This document shows positions 9,106-17,289 of a stretch of DNA of 64,000 nt, piece by piece. The position numbers and the translations under genes were made by a program. Every line of letters begins with the position of its first letter. Position 1 is the stretch's first letter. The notes beneath the pieces were generated by a model. That model had not been told where the DNA came from, searched no databases, and worked only from the letters and a program-made list of their open reading frames with translations. Source of the stretch: Bacteroidota bacterium (GTDB lineage Bacteria; Bacteroidota; Bacteroidia; 2-12-FULL-35-15); assembly GCA_016722565.1 (NCBI GenBank), contig JADKIU010000007.1:310001-374000 (forward strand), in the 5' to 3' direction.

Positions 9106-10902
9106 ATGAAAATGGAGAACATTAGAAATTTTTGCATCATTGCCCACATCGATCACGGAAAGAGTACCCTTGCCGACCGTTTGCTTGAATATACCAATAC
9201 CATCAGCAAACGCGACATGCAAGCGCAAGTGCTCGATGATATGGATTTGGAAAAAGAACGCGGAATCACCATTAAGAGTCATGCCATTCAAATGGACTAT
9301 GAACTAAATGGTAAAAAATATATTTTCAATTTAATTGATACTCCCGGACACGTAGATTTCTCTTACGAAGTTTCCCGCTCCATTGCTGCTTGCGAAGGCG
9401 CCTTGTTAATTGTAGATGCCGCTCAAGGAATTCAAGCACAAACCATCTCTAACTTATACTTAGCGCTTGAAAATGATTTAGAGATTATTCCTATCCTAAA
9501 CAAAATCGATTTACCGAGTGCTGAGCCCGAAATGGTAAAAGATCAAATTGTGGATTTATTGGGTTGTAAACGCGAAGAAATTATGGCGGCATCCGGAAAA
9601 ACTGGAACCGGTGTTCACGAAATATTAGCAGCTATTGTTGACCGTATCCCTGCTCCAAAAGGTGACCCCAGCGCTCCCCTGCAAGCATTAATTTTCGATT
9701 CAGTATTTAACTCCTTCAGAGGGATTATCGCTTATTTTAAAATTGTAAATGGTACTCTTAAAAAAGGAGAACGTGTAAAATTTGTGAATACAGGTGCCGA
9801 ATACAATGCCGATGAAATTGGTGTTCTCAAATTAAAACAAGAACCCCGAAACCAAGTAAATACAGGTGATGTAGGGTATATCATTTCCGGAATTAAAGAT
9901 GCACGTGAAGTAAAAGTAGGTGATACCATCACCACCACCAACAACCCTTGCGAAGCAGGCATACAAGGTTTTGAAGATGTAAAACCAATGGTGTTTGCGG
10001 GTATTTATCCGGTGGATACCGAAGACTTTGAAGAATTACGTTACTCCATGGAGAAATTGCAATTGAACGATGCCTCCTTAACATGGGAGCCGGAATCTTC
10101 TGCTGCTTTGGGGTTCGGTTTCCGTTGCGGATTCCTCGGCATGTTGCATATGGAAATTATTCAAGAACGCTTGGAACGTGAGTTTAACATGACCGTTATC
10201 ACAACGGTTCCCAACGTTTCCTACCATGCATATACTGCTAAAGGCGATAAATTATTAGTAAACAATCCTTCCGATTTACCGGATCCTAGTAAACTGGACC
10301 GCGTGGAAGAACCGTATATCAAAGCTCAAGTAATTACCAAAGCCGAATTTGTTGGCCCCATCATGAGCTTGTGTATCAACAAACGTGGTATCATTGTAAA
10401 TCAAAATTATTTGACCACCGACCGCGTTGAATTAATTTTTGAAATGCCGTTGGGTGAAATTGTATTCGATTTTTACGACCGCCTAAAAACCATTTCAAAA
10501 GGATATGCCTCCTTCGATTATTCTCCGTTAGATTACCGCTCATCCGACTTGGTAAAAATGGATATTCTTTTAAATGCTGAACCGGTTGATGCGTTGTCAT
10601 CGTTGATTCACCGCGACAATGCCTACGACTTCGGTAAAAAAATGTGTGAGAAATTAAAAGAATTAATCCCACGTCAGCAATTCGAAATTCCTATTCAAGC
10701 CGCTATCGGAGCAAAAATTATTGCCCGCGAAACCATCAAAGCCATGCGTAAAGATGTGACCGCTAAATGTTATGGTGGTGATATTTCACGTAAACGTAAA
10801 TTGTTGGAAAAACAAAAAGAAGGAAAGAAACGGATGCGTTCGGTTGGTAGTGTAGAGATTCCACAAAGTGCATTTATGGCTGTGTTGAAGTTGAACGATT
10901 AA
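9106..10902 (+). CDS. lepA: Elongation factor 4 (ribosome back-translocase LepA)
   Basis: LepA is a translational GTPase that acts on stalled or mistranslocated ribosomes and in 30S biogenesis. At 598 residues it has standard length. The G motifs are seen: P-loop 'AHIDHGKST', switch I 'GITI', 'DTPGHVDF' and 'NKID'. The EF-G-like domains II, III and V and the LepA-specific C-terminal domain follow, including 'CYGGDISRKRKLLEKQK' and 'GKKRMRSVGSVEIPQ'. The ATG at 9106 is chosen; a second ATG at 9112 (MENIRNF) fits equally well and matches many homologs. It has no partner genes and is followed directly by the 220-bp repeat array. Confidence 0.97.
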   Translation: MKMENIRNFCIIAHIDHGKSTLADRLLEYTNTISKRDMQAQVLDDMDLEKERGITIKSHAIQMDYELNGKKYIFNLIDTPGHVDFSYEVSRSIAACEGALLIVDAAQGIQAQTISNLYLALENDLEIIPILNKIDLPSAEPEMVKDQIVDLLGCKREEIMAASGKTGTGVHEILAAIVDRIPAPKGDPSAPLQALIFDSVFNSFRGIIAYFKIVNGTLKKGERVKFVNTGAEYNADEIGVLKLKQEPRNQVNTGDVGYIISGIKDAREVKVGDTITTTNNPCEAGIQGFEDVKPMVFAGIYPVDTEDFEELRYSMEKLQLNDASLTWEPESSAALGFGFRCGFLGMLHMEIIQERLEREFNMTVITTVPNVSYHAYTAKGDKLLVNNPSDLPDPSKLDRVEEPYIKAQVITKAEFVGPIMSLCINKRGIIVNQNYLTTDRVELIFEMPLGEIVFDFYDRLKTISKGYASFDYSPLDYRSSDLVKMDILLNAEPVDALSSLIHRDNAYDFGKKMCEKLKELIPRQQFEIPIQAAIGAKIIARETIKAMRKDVTAKCYGGDISRKRKLLEKQKEGKKRMRSVGSVEIPQSAFMAVLKLND

Positions 10903-10907
10903 TATTT

Positions 10908-11160
10908 TTTGGAGCAGTTCCAACATTTTTCATAACCAGCTCACACCCGCTTTCCGTTCCAATCTTTTTGTGAAAAACAAAAAGGATTTTTACTTCAATC
11001 GGGGCTAAAAAGCATTGGGTTGTTTTCCAAAAGTAAACTGATTCGCTGCTATCCCTAAGGCAGATAAGAGCTTCTGTCATTTTTCATAGCCCCGATTGCA
11101 GAGAAAATCCTCAAGCGATAGCGAAGAGATTGAAACGAAAAGCGGGTGGATGATTAATAC
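10908..11160. repeat. Divergent first unit of the palindromic repeat array
   Basis: This segment is a large imperfect inverted repeat. CACCCGCTTTCCGTTCCAAT (from 10944) pairs with the segment ending GAAAAGCGGGTG (near 11149), and GGATTTTTACTTCAATCGGGGC pairs with the region around 11088-11110. Its right half (from about 11047) matches the three following 220-bp units; its left half has diverged. No coding sense. Confidence 0.75.
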
Positions 11161-11380
11161 GGAGCGAAATAAAAATGCTCCAAAATATTTTATGTAGTAT
11201 TAGGGCCTTCCCTTTCAGGGCGGGCTATTCGCTGCAATCTTTTTCGTACCTCAAAAGGATTTACGCTACTATCCCTAAGGCAGATAAGAGCTCCTGTCAT
11301 TTTTCACAGCCCCGATTGCAGAGAAAATCCTCAAGCGATAGCGCAGAGATTGAAACGAAAAGCGGGTGAAGGATTAATAC
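11161..11380. repeat. 220-bp tandem repeat unit 1
   Basis: The unit runs from GGAGCGAAAT (itself a GGAGC/GCTCC hairpin) to the next identical start at 11381. It holds two nested inverted repeats: GGGCTATTCGCTGCAATC against GATTGAAACGAAAAGCGGG, and GGATTT...ATCCC against CCCCGATTGCAGAGAAAATCC. Small ORFs inside ('MLQNILC...IRAFPFR') simply follow the repeat and are not treated as genes. Confidence 0.9.
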
Positions 11381-11599
11381 GGAGCGAAATAAAAATGCTC
11401 CAAAATATTTTATGTATTATTAGGGCCTTCCCTTTCAGGTCGGGCTATTCGCTGCAATCTTTTTCGTACCTCAAAAGGATTTTCGCTGCTATCCCTAAGG
11501 CGAATCCATCACCTATTAATATTTATAGCCCCGATTGCAGAGAAAATCCTCAAGCGATAGCGCAGAGATTGAAACGAAAAGCGGGTGGATGATTAATAC
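11381..11599. repeat. 219-bp tandem repeat unit 2
   Basis: Nearly identical to unit 1, with a local replacement at about 11498-11525 (GAATCCATCACCTATTAATA in place of the usual AGATAAGAGC...CATTTTTC segment). The replaced part is the presumed loop; the stem-forming arms are preserved. Confidence 0.9.
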
Positions 11600-11819
11600 G
11601 GAGCGAAATAAAAATGCTCCAAAATATTTTATGTATTATTAGGGCCTTCCCTTTCAGGTCGGGCTATTCGCTGCAATCTTTTTCGTACCTCAAAAGGATT
11701 TACGCTACTATCCCTAAGGCAGATAAGAGCCTCTGTCATTTTTCATAGCCCCGATTGCAGAGAAAATCCTCAAGCGATAGCGCAGAGATTGAAACGAAAA
11801 GCGGGTGGATGATTACTCC
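11600..11819. repeat. 220-bp tandem repeat unit 3
   Basis: Third full unit, very close to unit 1. It ends at GATTACTCCGGAG instead of the usual GGAGC hairpin, which marks the edge of the array. The stop codon of the next minus-strand gene is about 28 nt further on. Confidence 0.9.
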
Positions 11820-11846
11820 GGAGAAAAATATTAGTGCTTCAAGGAA

Positions 11847-12851
11847 TTAGTGTTTCACAACTTTTCTCACAACAGAATTCCCTTTCGAATCATTTATTCG
11901 AACAAAATAAATTCCATTCAAAAAATCAGAAATATTTATTTCTGTTTGATTATTTTCTGAATACAACATTCTTCTTCCAAAAACATCCAATACTTCTATT
12001 GAATTAATTTCTAGTTCTGTTTTAATTTGAAATGATCCGGTTGTTGGATTTGGATAAACATTAATATTAATGGATTTATAAACCTCATTCAAACCCATGT
12101 ATAACTGATCGCAATAAATGTTGCTCATGAATGGCGGAGGAGGCCCTCCTGGTGTCACAACCGGAATTCCATTAATGGAAGCACAATATACATGAAAGCT
12201 GTTGACATATTCAAACTCTCCAAAATAACTAAGCGGATTATACAACTGGCCAACTCCTTCAACAAGTGAAGTTACCACCATACTCCCTGGGCCACCCGGC
12301 TGCATCCAATATTGATCGGTAGTATCAACTAATGCATCTGGAGGCATAAGTCCGTGATAAATACCATTAAAACGAAAGCGTTTATGGTAAAGACCATCGT
12401 GAGGCATCAAAACACTATCAATGGAAGTCACCCATGCAGTATCTAATGTTGCCATCGGAGGCATTTCTGTAACTACCAATTGATCATAAAAGCCAAAACC
12501 GGAAGTGGCATTCACAGTATCACCAACAGAAAGGTCAAAATCATAAAACACTTTTTCGGTATTGGTAGTAAAAGAATAGAAATATACTTTCTTATTCAAC
12601 GTATCATTTCTGATCCCCCCCGTTTTTGAAACAGGCAATACCCCCGAATAAACTATTGCATAATGGTGAGCTCCGATCAATGTGTCTAAATTAATCTCAG
12701 TACGATGAGGAACCCAATAGGAGTCGCCCATCGACAAAGTATAATGGGAATAGCCATAAACAACCATTTTTGATGGAAATGGAATATATGATTGCGCTCG
12801 AACTCCAATAAAATTAAGCAAGAGAAGGATAATCACTACATTTTTTTTCAT
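11847..12851 (-). CDS. Hypothetical T9SS type A secreted protein
   Basis: The 334-residue product has a signal peptide (MKKNVVIILLLLNFIGVRAQ). The globular region of about 230 residues I cannot assign to a family. It has no repeats, one Cys in the 'CASINGIPV' segment and one in 'YCDQLYMG'. A type A sorting domain follows ('INVYPNPTTGSFQIKTELE', 'IEVLDVFGRRML', 'LNGIYFVRI', 'VVRKVVKH'). Export through T9SS to the surface or medium is expected. It is a single transcription unit, divergent from the sigma factor gene, and its stop lies at the edge of the 220-bp repeat array. The function is unknown. Confidence 0.85.
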   Translation of the reverse strand: MKKNVVIILLLLNFIGVRAQSYIPFPSKMVVYGYSHYTLSMGDSYWVPHRTEINLDTLIGAHHYAIVYSGVLPVSKTGGIRNDTLNKKVYFYSFTTNTEKVFYDFDLSVGDTVNATSGFGFYDQLVVTEMPPMATLDTAWVTSIDSVLMPHDGLYHKRFRFNGIYHGLMPPDALVDTTDQYWMQPGGPGSMVVTSLVEGVGQLYNPLSYFGEFEYVNSFHVYCASINGIPVVTPGGPPPPFMSNIYCDQLYMGLNEVYKSININVYPNPTTGSFQIKTELEINSIEVLDVFGRRMLYSENNQTEINISDFLNGIYFVRINDSKGNSVVRKVVKH

Positions 12852-12956
12852 GATCTATGGCTTATATTCATACAATTTACAAAAAATATCTCAAATCCCT
12901 GTAACTTTACCGTTCCTTAGTCGTCTTATACCTGAAAATCGCACAAAAACGCTACA

Positions 12957-13442
12957 ATGACTGTCGAAGAATTCAACAAAACCGTTGATTTACATGCAGA
13001 TAACCTCTACCGGTTTATCCTTAAGAATATTAAGGATTCTGAAAAGGCGCGCGACATTGTGCAGGATACATATGAGAAATTGTGGTTAAAAGTGTCGGAA
13101 GTGGAGAGTACAAACGCAAAATCGTACATGTTTACCACTGCTTATCGTACCATGATTGATAGAATACGAAGAGATAAGAAACAAGGCGAAATGACGGATG
13201 CTAATTTGAATAGTTTAAGCTCAAACCGTCAGTATAGCGATTTAAAAGAAATATTAAATGAGGCATTAACCAAATTACCTGAAATACAACGCTCCGTAAT
13301 TTTATTACGCGATTATGAAGGGTATAATTATGCTGAAATTGGAGAAATAACCAACTTAAGTGAGTCACAAGTAAAAGTATATATTTTCAGAGCACGTGGG
13401 TTTTTAAAGAACTACATTGGAGCAATGGAAAACGTAATATAA
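12957..13442 (+). CDS. ECF-type RNA polymerase sigma factor (sigma-70 family)
   Basis: The 161-residue protein has sigma region 2 ('LYRFILKNIKDSEKARDIVQDTYEKLW', 'SYMFTTAYRTMIDRIRR') and region 4 with its helix-turn-helix ('LPEIQRSVILLRDYEGYNYAEIGEITNLS', 'SQVKVYIFRARGFL'). It lacks regions 1 and 3, as expected for ECF factors, and would direct RNA polymerase to a small regulon. The next gene, with one membrane segment, is the likely anti-sigma partner. The stop TAA at 13440-13442 abuts the inverted-repeat element that fills the gap to that gene. Target promoters and the inducing signal cannot be read from the sequence. Confidence 0.93.
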   Translation: MTVEEFNKTVDLHADNLYRFILKNIKDSEKARDIVQDTYEKLWLKVSEVESTNAKSYMFTTAYRTMIDRIRRDKKQGEMTDANLNSLSSNRQYSDLKEILNEALTKLPEIQRSVILLRDYEGYNYAEIGEITNLSESQVKVYIFRARGFLKNYIGAMENVI

Positions 13443-13573
13443 CCTCACCCCATAATCCCCTCGCGATAAGAGAGGGGCGTTTGGTGAGAAGGGTATTAAA
13501 AATGAAAAGACAAAAAGTAAATAATTAATCAAATCAAAAAGTCCCTCTCCTTTGGAGAGGATTTAGGGTGAGG
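13443..13573. repeat. 131-bp MITE-like inverted-repeat element
   Basis: The ends are perfect inverted repeats: CCTCACCC (13443-13450) and GGGTGAGG (13566-13573). Each end carries an inner hairpin: CCCCTC/GAGGGG at 13457-13477 and CCTCTCC/GGAGAGG at 13544-13560. A related half-element occurs at 27170-27202. There is no transposase, so it is a non-autonomous or relic element. It begins at the base after the sigma stop codon and ends 3 nt before the next ATG. Confidence 0.75.
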
Positions 13574-13576
13574 TCT

Positions 13577-14881
13577 ATGAACATTAACAAAAATAACTAC
13601 GAAGCATTTTTCCTTGATTACCACGAAGGAAATCTTTCACCTCAACAGGTGGCTGACTTGTTATTGTTTGTTGAACAACACCCCGAGCTTAGAGAAGAAT
13701 TTGAAAGTTTTGAGAATGTTACTTTAGACGACTTATCAACTATTTCGTTTGATCAAAAATCTTCTTTGAAAAAAGAAATCACACTAGAAAACAGAGAAGA
13801 GTACTTCATTCGAAGTATTGAAAACACCCTAACACCTGCTGAAAAAAATTTATTAGACGCATTTATAAAACAACATCCCCAGTTTTTAAAAGAGCTTGAA
13901 TTATTTCAAAAAACAAGAGTGCCTGCTGACACAACTATCGTTTTTGAAAACAAAGAAGCATTACAAAAATCCACTGCAGATGATTTGTTAATTGCCTCCA
14001 TGGAGGGTCTATTAACCAAGCAAGAAAACATCTTCTTAAATCAACAACTAGCTGTTGATGCAGAAATGCAACACAATTACAGTTTGTACAAACAAACAAA
14101 ATTGGTTGCCGACACCACCATCGTTTTTGAAAACAAAGAAGAATTAAAACGTGAAGAACGAAAAATTATTCCGTTCTACTTTTATGTTGCCGCTGCCGCT
14201 TCCATTGCCTTGTTAATTGGAATGTTCTTCCTCTACAACAGCACCACACAAGAACAAACCTTTGCGGACAAAACAAATGAAACAAAAACTGCTCCTGTTG
14301 AAAACAATAATTCAACCGCGGTAATAAAAAACATTCAGCCAATTGAAAATAATCCATCCATAAAAAATCAGATGGCTGCAACAACTTCATCGATTATTAA
14401 AAACAAACGCAACAACGACAGCATCGCTAAAACACCTGTTAATGTAAACGAACAACCCATTTTACCAATTGCAGTGAACATCCCTGAGAACAAGAAAGAA
14501 ATTGAACAAGAAAAAATATTATTGGCAAACAACGAGCAAACAAACAAACCAAACACTGCAACTGAACCAACAAACAACGATGCCATTGCAAGTATCATTG
14601 GAAAATCAAAAACTATTGGTGCATCAACAGGTTACCTTTCATTGCGTGAATTAGCAACCGAAAAAATAAAAGAAAAAACATTGGATGAAGAAACCCTTGC
14701 CATACAAAAGAAAAATGGTCGCGTTAAACGTTTCTCGGGTTGGGACTTCGCACAAATTGTTACGAGAGGTATCAGCAAAATGACCGGCAGAGATGTGGAA
14801 GTAAAACCAACCTACAGTGATGATGGTGATGTAACAGCTTATGCTTTAGGAAATGGCATTCAAATATCGAGAGGAAAATAA
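13577..14881 (+). CDS. Probable anti-sigma factor with three N-terminal repeats and one membrane segment
   Basis: The start is set at the ATG at 13577 (MNINKNNYEAFF); a GTG at 13568 would lie inside the inverted-repeat element. The 434-residue protein has three tandem repeats of about 62 residues (about 6-70, 72-132, 133-195). Each runs from an '(E/L)xxFxxxxExxLTxxxxxxL' helix pair to a conserved tail, 'DLSTISFDQK', 'ADTTIVFENKEAL' and 'ADTTIVFENKEEL'. One membrane helix follows at 200-221 (FYFYVAAAASIALLIGMFFL), then a Thr/Asn/Lys-rich periplasmic region and a compact C-terminal segment. It has no zinc-binding HxxxCxxC motif. The position after an ECF sigma gene and the topology suggest an anti-sigma factor; this is inference. 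Confidence 0.75.
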   Translation: MNINKNNYEAFFLDYHEGNLSPQQVADLLLFVEQHPELREEFESFENVTLDDLSTISFDQKSSLKKEITLENREEYFIRSIENTLTPAEKNLLDAFIKQHPQFLKELELFQKTRVPADTTIVFENKEALQKSTADDLLIASMEGLLTKQENIFLNQQLAVDAEMQHNYSLYKQTKLVADTTIVFENKEELKREERKIIPFYFYVAAAASIALLIGMFFLYNSTTQEQTFADKTNETKTAPVENNNSTAVIKNIQPIENNPSIKNQMAATTSSIIKNKRNNDSIAKTPVNVNEQPILPIAVNIPENKKEIEQEKILLANNEQTNKPNTATEPTNNDAIASIIGKSKTIGASTGYLSLRELATEKIKEKTLDEETLAIQKKNGRVKRFSGWDFAQIVTRGISKMTGRDVEVKPTYSDDGDVTAYALGNGIQISRGK

Positions 14882-14882
14882 G

Positions 14883-16460
14883 TTACAATTTGCTATCCGC
14901 ACCCTTTGGATAATTCACCGTATAATGCAACCCTCTACTCTCTTTCCTTTTTCGCGCATGTTTGATAATGATGTAAGCAACATTGATAATGTTTCTTAAC
15001 TCACATAATTTCGGAGAGATAATTGTTTTTAAATACAAGGCTTCATTCTCTTTGTACAAAATTTCCAAACGATCAAAAGCACGTTGCAAACGGATATCCG
15101 AACGTACAATTCCAACATAGTTGGTCATAATTGCTTGCACTTCTCTTAAACTTTGAATCAACAATACCATTTCCTCGGGATGTGCAGTTCCTTCTGCATC
15201 CCAATCAGGAATGGCTTCACAGAAATTTATTTTTTTTGCCTGCTCCACAGCATCCAACGCTGCACGATGTGAATACACAACCGCTTCCAACAACGAATTG
15301 GATGCCAAACGATTTGCTCCATGCAAACCAGTTGAAGAACATTCACCTATGGCATACAAATGATGAATGTTACTGCGACCATGTTGATCTACTTTTATTC
15401 CACCACACATATAATGTGCAGCCGGCACAACAGGAATAAAATCTTTGGTGATATCAATTCCCAATGTCAAACATTTCTGATAAATGTTAGGGAAATGCTT
15501 TATCAATTCTTCTTTGTCTAAATGACGGCAATCTAAATACACATAATCATCTCCTCGTGTTTTCATTTCATTATCAATCGCACGTGCAACAATATCACGC
15601 GGGGCTAACGATTTGCGTGCATCGTATTTATGCATAAACTCTTTCCCGTCAATCGTTTTTAAAATTCCACCAAAACCACGCACCGCTTCTGAAATTAAAA
15701 ACGAAGGACTCTCTCCCGGATTATACAAAGATGTTGGATGAAACTGATAAAATTCCATTCCTTCTACTTGTCCTTTCGCCCGGTACACCATCGCTACACC
15801 ATCACCGGTTGCTATGGTTGGATTGGTGGTAGTGCTGTATACATGTCCAGCTCCACCGGTTGCCATTAAAATGGTTTTCGCCAGAATGGTTTCAATTTTA
15901 TTGGTTCGCAAATTTAATACATACGCTCCGTAACATTCAATATCAGGGGTGCGGCTGTTTACTTCTTTTCCTAAATGATGTTGTGTTAATACATCAATCG
16001 CAAAATGATGATCTAAAATTTCGATGTTGGGATGTTGATGCACTGCCGCTAATAATGCACGTTCTATTTCATATCCGGTATTGTCCTTATGATGCAAAAT
16101 ACGATGTTCGGAATGCCCGCCTTCTTTCGCCAAATCATATTCACCACTTGCTGTTTTATCAAATTTAGCGCCCCAGGCAATCAATTCATTTACGCGGTCG
16201 GTAGATTCGGTAATCACCATGCGAACAATTTCTTCATCACAAATTCCATCACCGGCAATCAAGGTATCTTGTATGTGTTTTTCGTAGCTATCCGGACTAT
16301 ACATCACAGCCGCAATTCCTCCTTGGGCATACTTGGTGTTGCTCTCATCCTCATTGGCTTTGGTAATCATGCATACCTTTCCATGTTTCGCCACTTTCAG
16401 CGCATAACTTAATCCTGCAATACCAGAACCAATAATTAAGAAATCTATTTTTCTCTTCAT
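14883..16460 (-). CDS. nadB: L-aspartate oxidase
   Basis: NadB oxidises L-aspartate to iminoaspartate using FAD, the first step of de novo NAD synthesis. The 525-residue protein has the N-terminal dinucleotide-binding motif 'FLIIGSGIAGLSYAL' and the family signatures 'ESNTKYAQGGIAAV', 'EGGHSEHRILHHKDNTG', 'MEFYQFHPTSLY', 'AAHYMCGGI' and 'GLHGANRLASNSLLEA'. The C-terminal helical domain 'LREVQAIMTNYVGIVRSD' is also present. The start gives a normal length. nadA and nadC are not adjacent. Its 3' end is convergent with the anti-sigma gene, one base apart, with no terminator hairpin seen. It diverges from nfu. Confidence 0.96.
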   Translation of the reverse strand: MKRKIDFLIIGSGIAGLSYALKVAKHGKVCMITKANEDESNTKYAQGGIAAVMYSPDSYEKHIQDTLIAGDGICDEEIVRMVITESTDRVNELIAWGAKFDKTASGEYDLAKEGGHSEHRILHHKDNTGYEIERALLAAVHQHPNIEILDHHFAIDVLTQHHLGKEVNSRTPDIECYGAYVLNLRTNKIETILAKTILMATGGAGHVYSTTTNPTIATGDGVAMVYRAKGQVEGMEFYQFHPTSLYNPGESPSFLISEAVRGFGGILKTIDGKEFMHKYDARKSLAPRDIVARAIDNEMKTRGDDYVYLDCRHLDKEELIKHFPNIYQKCLTLGIDITKDFIPVVPAAHYMCGGIKVDQHGRSNIHHLYAIGECSSTGLHGANRLASNSLLEAVVYSHRAALDAVEQAKKINFCEAIPDWDAEGTAHPEEMVLLIQSLREVQAIMTNYVGIVRSDIRLQRAFDRLEILYKENEALYLKTIISPKLCELRNIINVAYIIIKHARKRKESRGLHYTVNYPKGADSKL

Positions 16461-16485
16461 GAATCTTACAACACTTACTTTTATG

Positions 16486-16493
16486 TACCTTTG
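16486..16493 (+). promoter_or_regulatory. Candidate -7 element for nfu
   Basis: TACCTTTG fits the Bacteroidota -7 consensus TAnnTTTG and lies 33 nt before the nfu ATG. No good -33 TTTG is seen at the expected distance. It sits inside a short palindrome, GTACctttGTAC, between the divergent nadB and nfu genes. Confidence 0.35.
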
Positions 16494-16525
16494 TACTATT
16501 ATAACACCTCAAAATTACTGAAAAG

Positions 16526-17149
16526 ATGGACACAATCGTTAAAAAGCCGATTATCATATATGCCGAAAGCACTCCCAATCCTTCATCCATGAAGTTTGTT
16601 GCCAATCAATTGTTGGTACACGATGGTGCCACCGCACAATATCTAACAAAAGCCGAAACCAAAGGTTCTCCATTGGCAGCAAAACTATTTGAATTTCCTT
16701 TTGTAAAAGCAGTGTTTATGGCGGCCAATTTTGTAACCATCACAAAAATTGATGCCATTCAATGGGAAGAAGTCACATTCGAGTTACGTGATTTTATTCG
16801 TGTGTATATTTCAGAAGGCCATCCTGTTATTACTGAATTACCAAAAACCGAAGTTGCGATTGACAATACATTCACAGAGAAAAAAGAAGTATTTACAGAA
16901 CATGCTGCTCCAACAACAGAAGTAGAAGTAAAAATTGTTGAAGCACTGGAACAATATATTCGTCCGGCTGTTGAAGGCGATGGCGGAAGTATTACTTTCA
17001 AAAGTTTTATCGATGGGATTGTTACTGTTCAATTGCGCGGTGCATGCAGCGGTTGTCCGTCCTCTACGATAACACTAAAAGCAGGAATTGAAGGTTTATT
17101 AAAACGAATGATTCCTGAAGTGAAGGAAGTCGTTTCTGAAGCAGTTTAG
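16526..17149 (+). CDS. nfu: NifU-family Fe-S carrier protein (Nfu)
   Basis: The 207-residue protein has an N-terminal Nfu domain ('IYAESTPNPSSMKFVANQLL', 'FPFVKAVFMAANFVTITK') and a C-terminal NifU domain. The latter carries the cluster-binding motif CSGC at Cys174 and Cys177 ('RGACSGCPSSTITLKAGIE'). Such proteins take clusters from the SUF scaffold and hand them to apo-enzymes in the cytosol. The suf genes lie 25 kb away, so this carrier is unlinked to the main assembly operon. It is transcribed alone and followed by a hairpin terminator. Confidence 0.93.
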   Translation: MDTIVKKPIIIYAESTPNPSSMKFVANQLLVHDGATAQYLTKAETKGSPLAAKLFEFPFVKAVFMAANFVTITKIDAIQWEEVTFELRDFIRVYISEGHPVITELPKTEVAIDNTFTEKKEVFTEHAAPTTEVEVKIVEALEQYIRPAVEGDGGSITFKSFIDGIVTVQLRGACSGCPSSTITLKAGIEGLLKRMIPEVKEVVSEAV

Positions 17150-17211
17150 ATTGGAAAATTGAAAGATTAGTTCCGAGTGAAGAAAAGAAAATATATCATT
17201 TTTAACAATAA

Positions 17212-17246
17212 AAAAAGTCGTCTAGAAATTTTCTAAACGACTTTTT
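17212..17246 (+). terminator. Hairpin terminator between nfu and the convergent SBBP gene
   Basis: AAAAAGTCGTCTAGAAA pairs with TTTCTAAACGACTTTTT with one mismatch, flanked by A and T runs. It can serve both converging genes. Confidence 0.75.
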
Positions 17247-17289
17247 AATTTTTCCCAAAGGGACTCCTTCGGAGCAATGTTACAAATTT

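Noticed and set aside
8990..9110. Plus-strand frame '...VLTDSAIAAGLIRLNDFNS' ending in a TGA that overlaps the lepA ATG
   Set aside because: It has no ATG, GTG or TTG start at a sensible place and no known relative. The ATGA overlap alone is not enough.
8791..9291. A 166-codon minus-strand frame across the metF/lepA gap
   Set aside because: It overlaps the 5' ends of both metF and lepA, has no family sense and is a chance frame.
11175..11592. Small ORFs reading 'MLQNILC-IRAFPFR-GYSLQSFSYLKRI' in the repeat array
   Set aside because: They recur once per 220-bp unit and follow the palindrome exactly. The amino acids are a by-product of the repeat, with no start region or variation that suggests coding.
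10908..11846. CRISPR array
   Set aside because: Units are 220 bp with no unique 30-40-bp spacers, and no cas genes are near.
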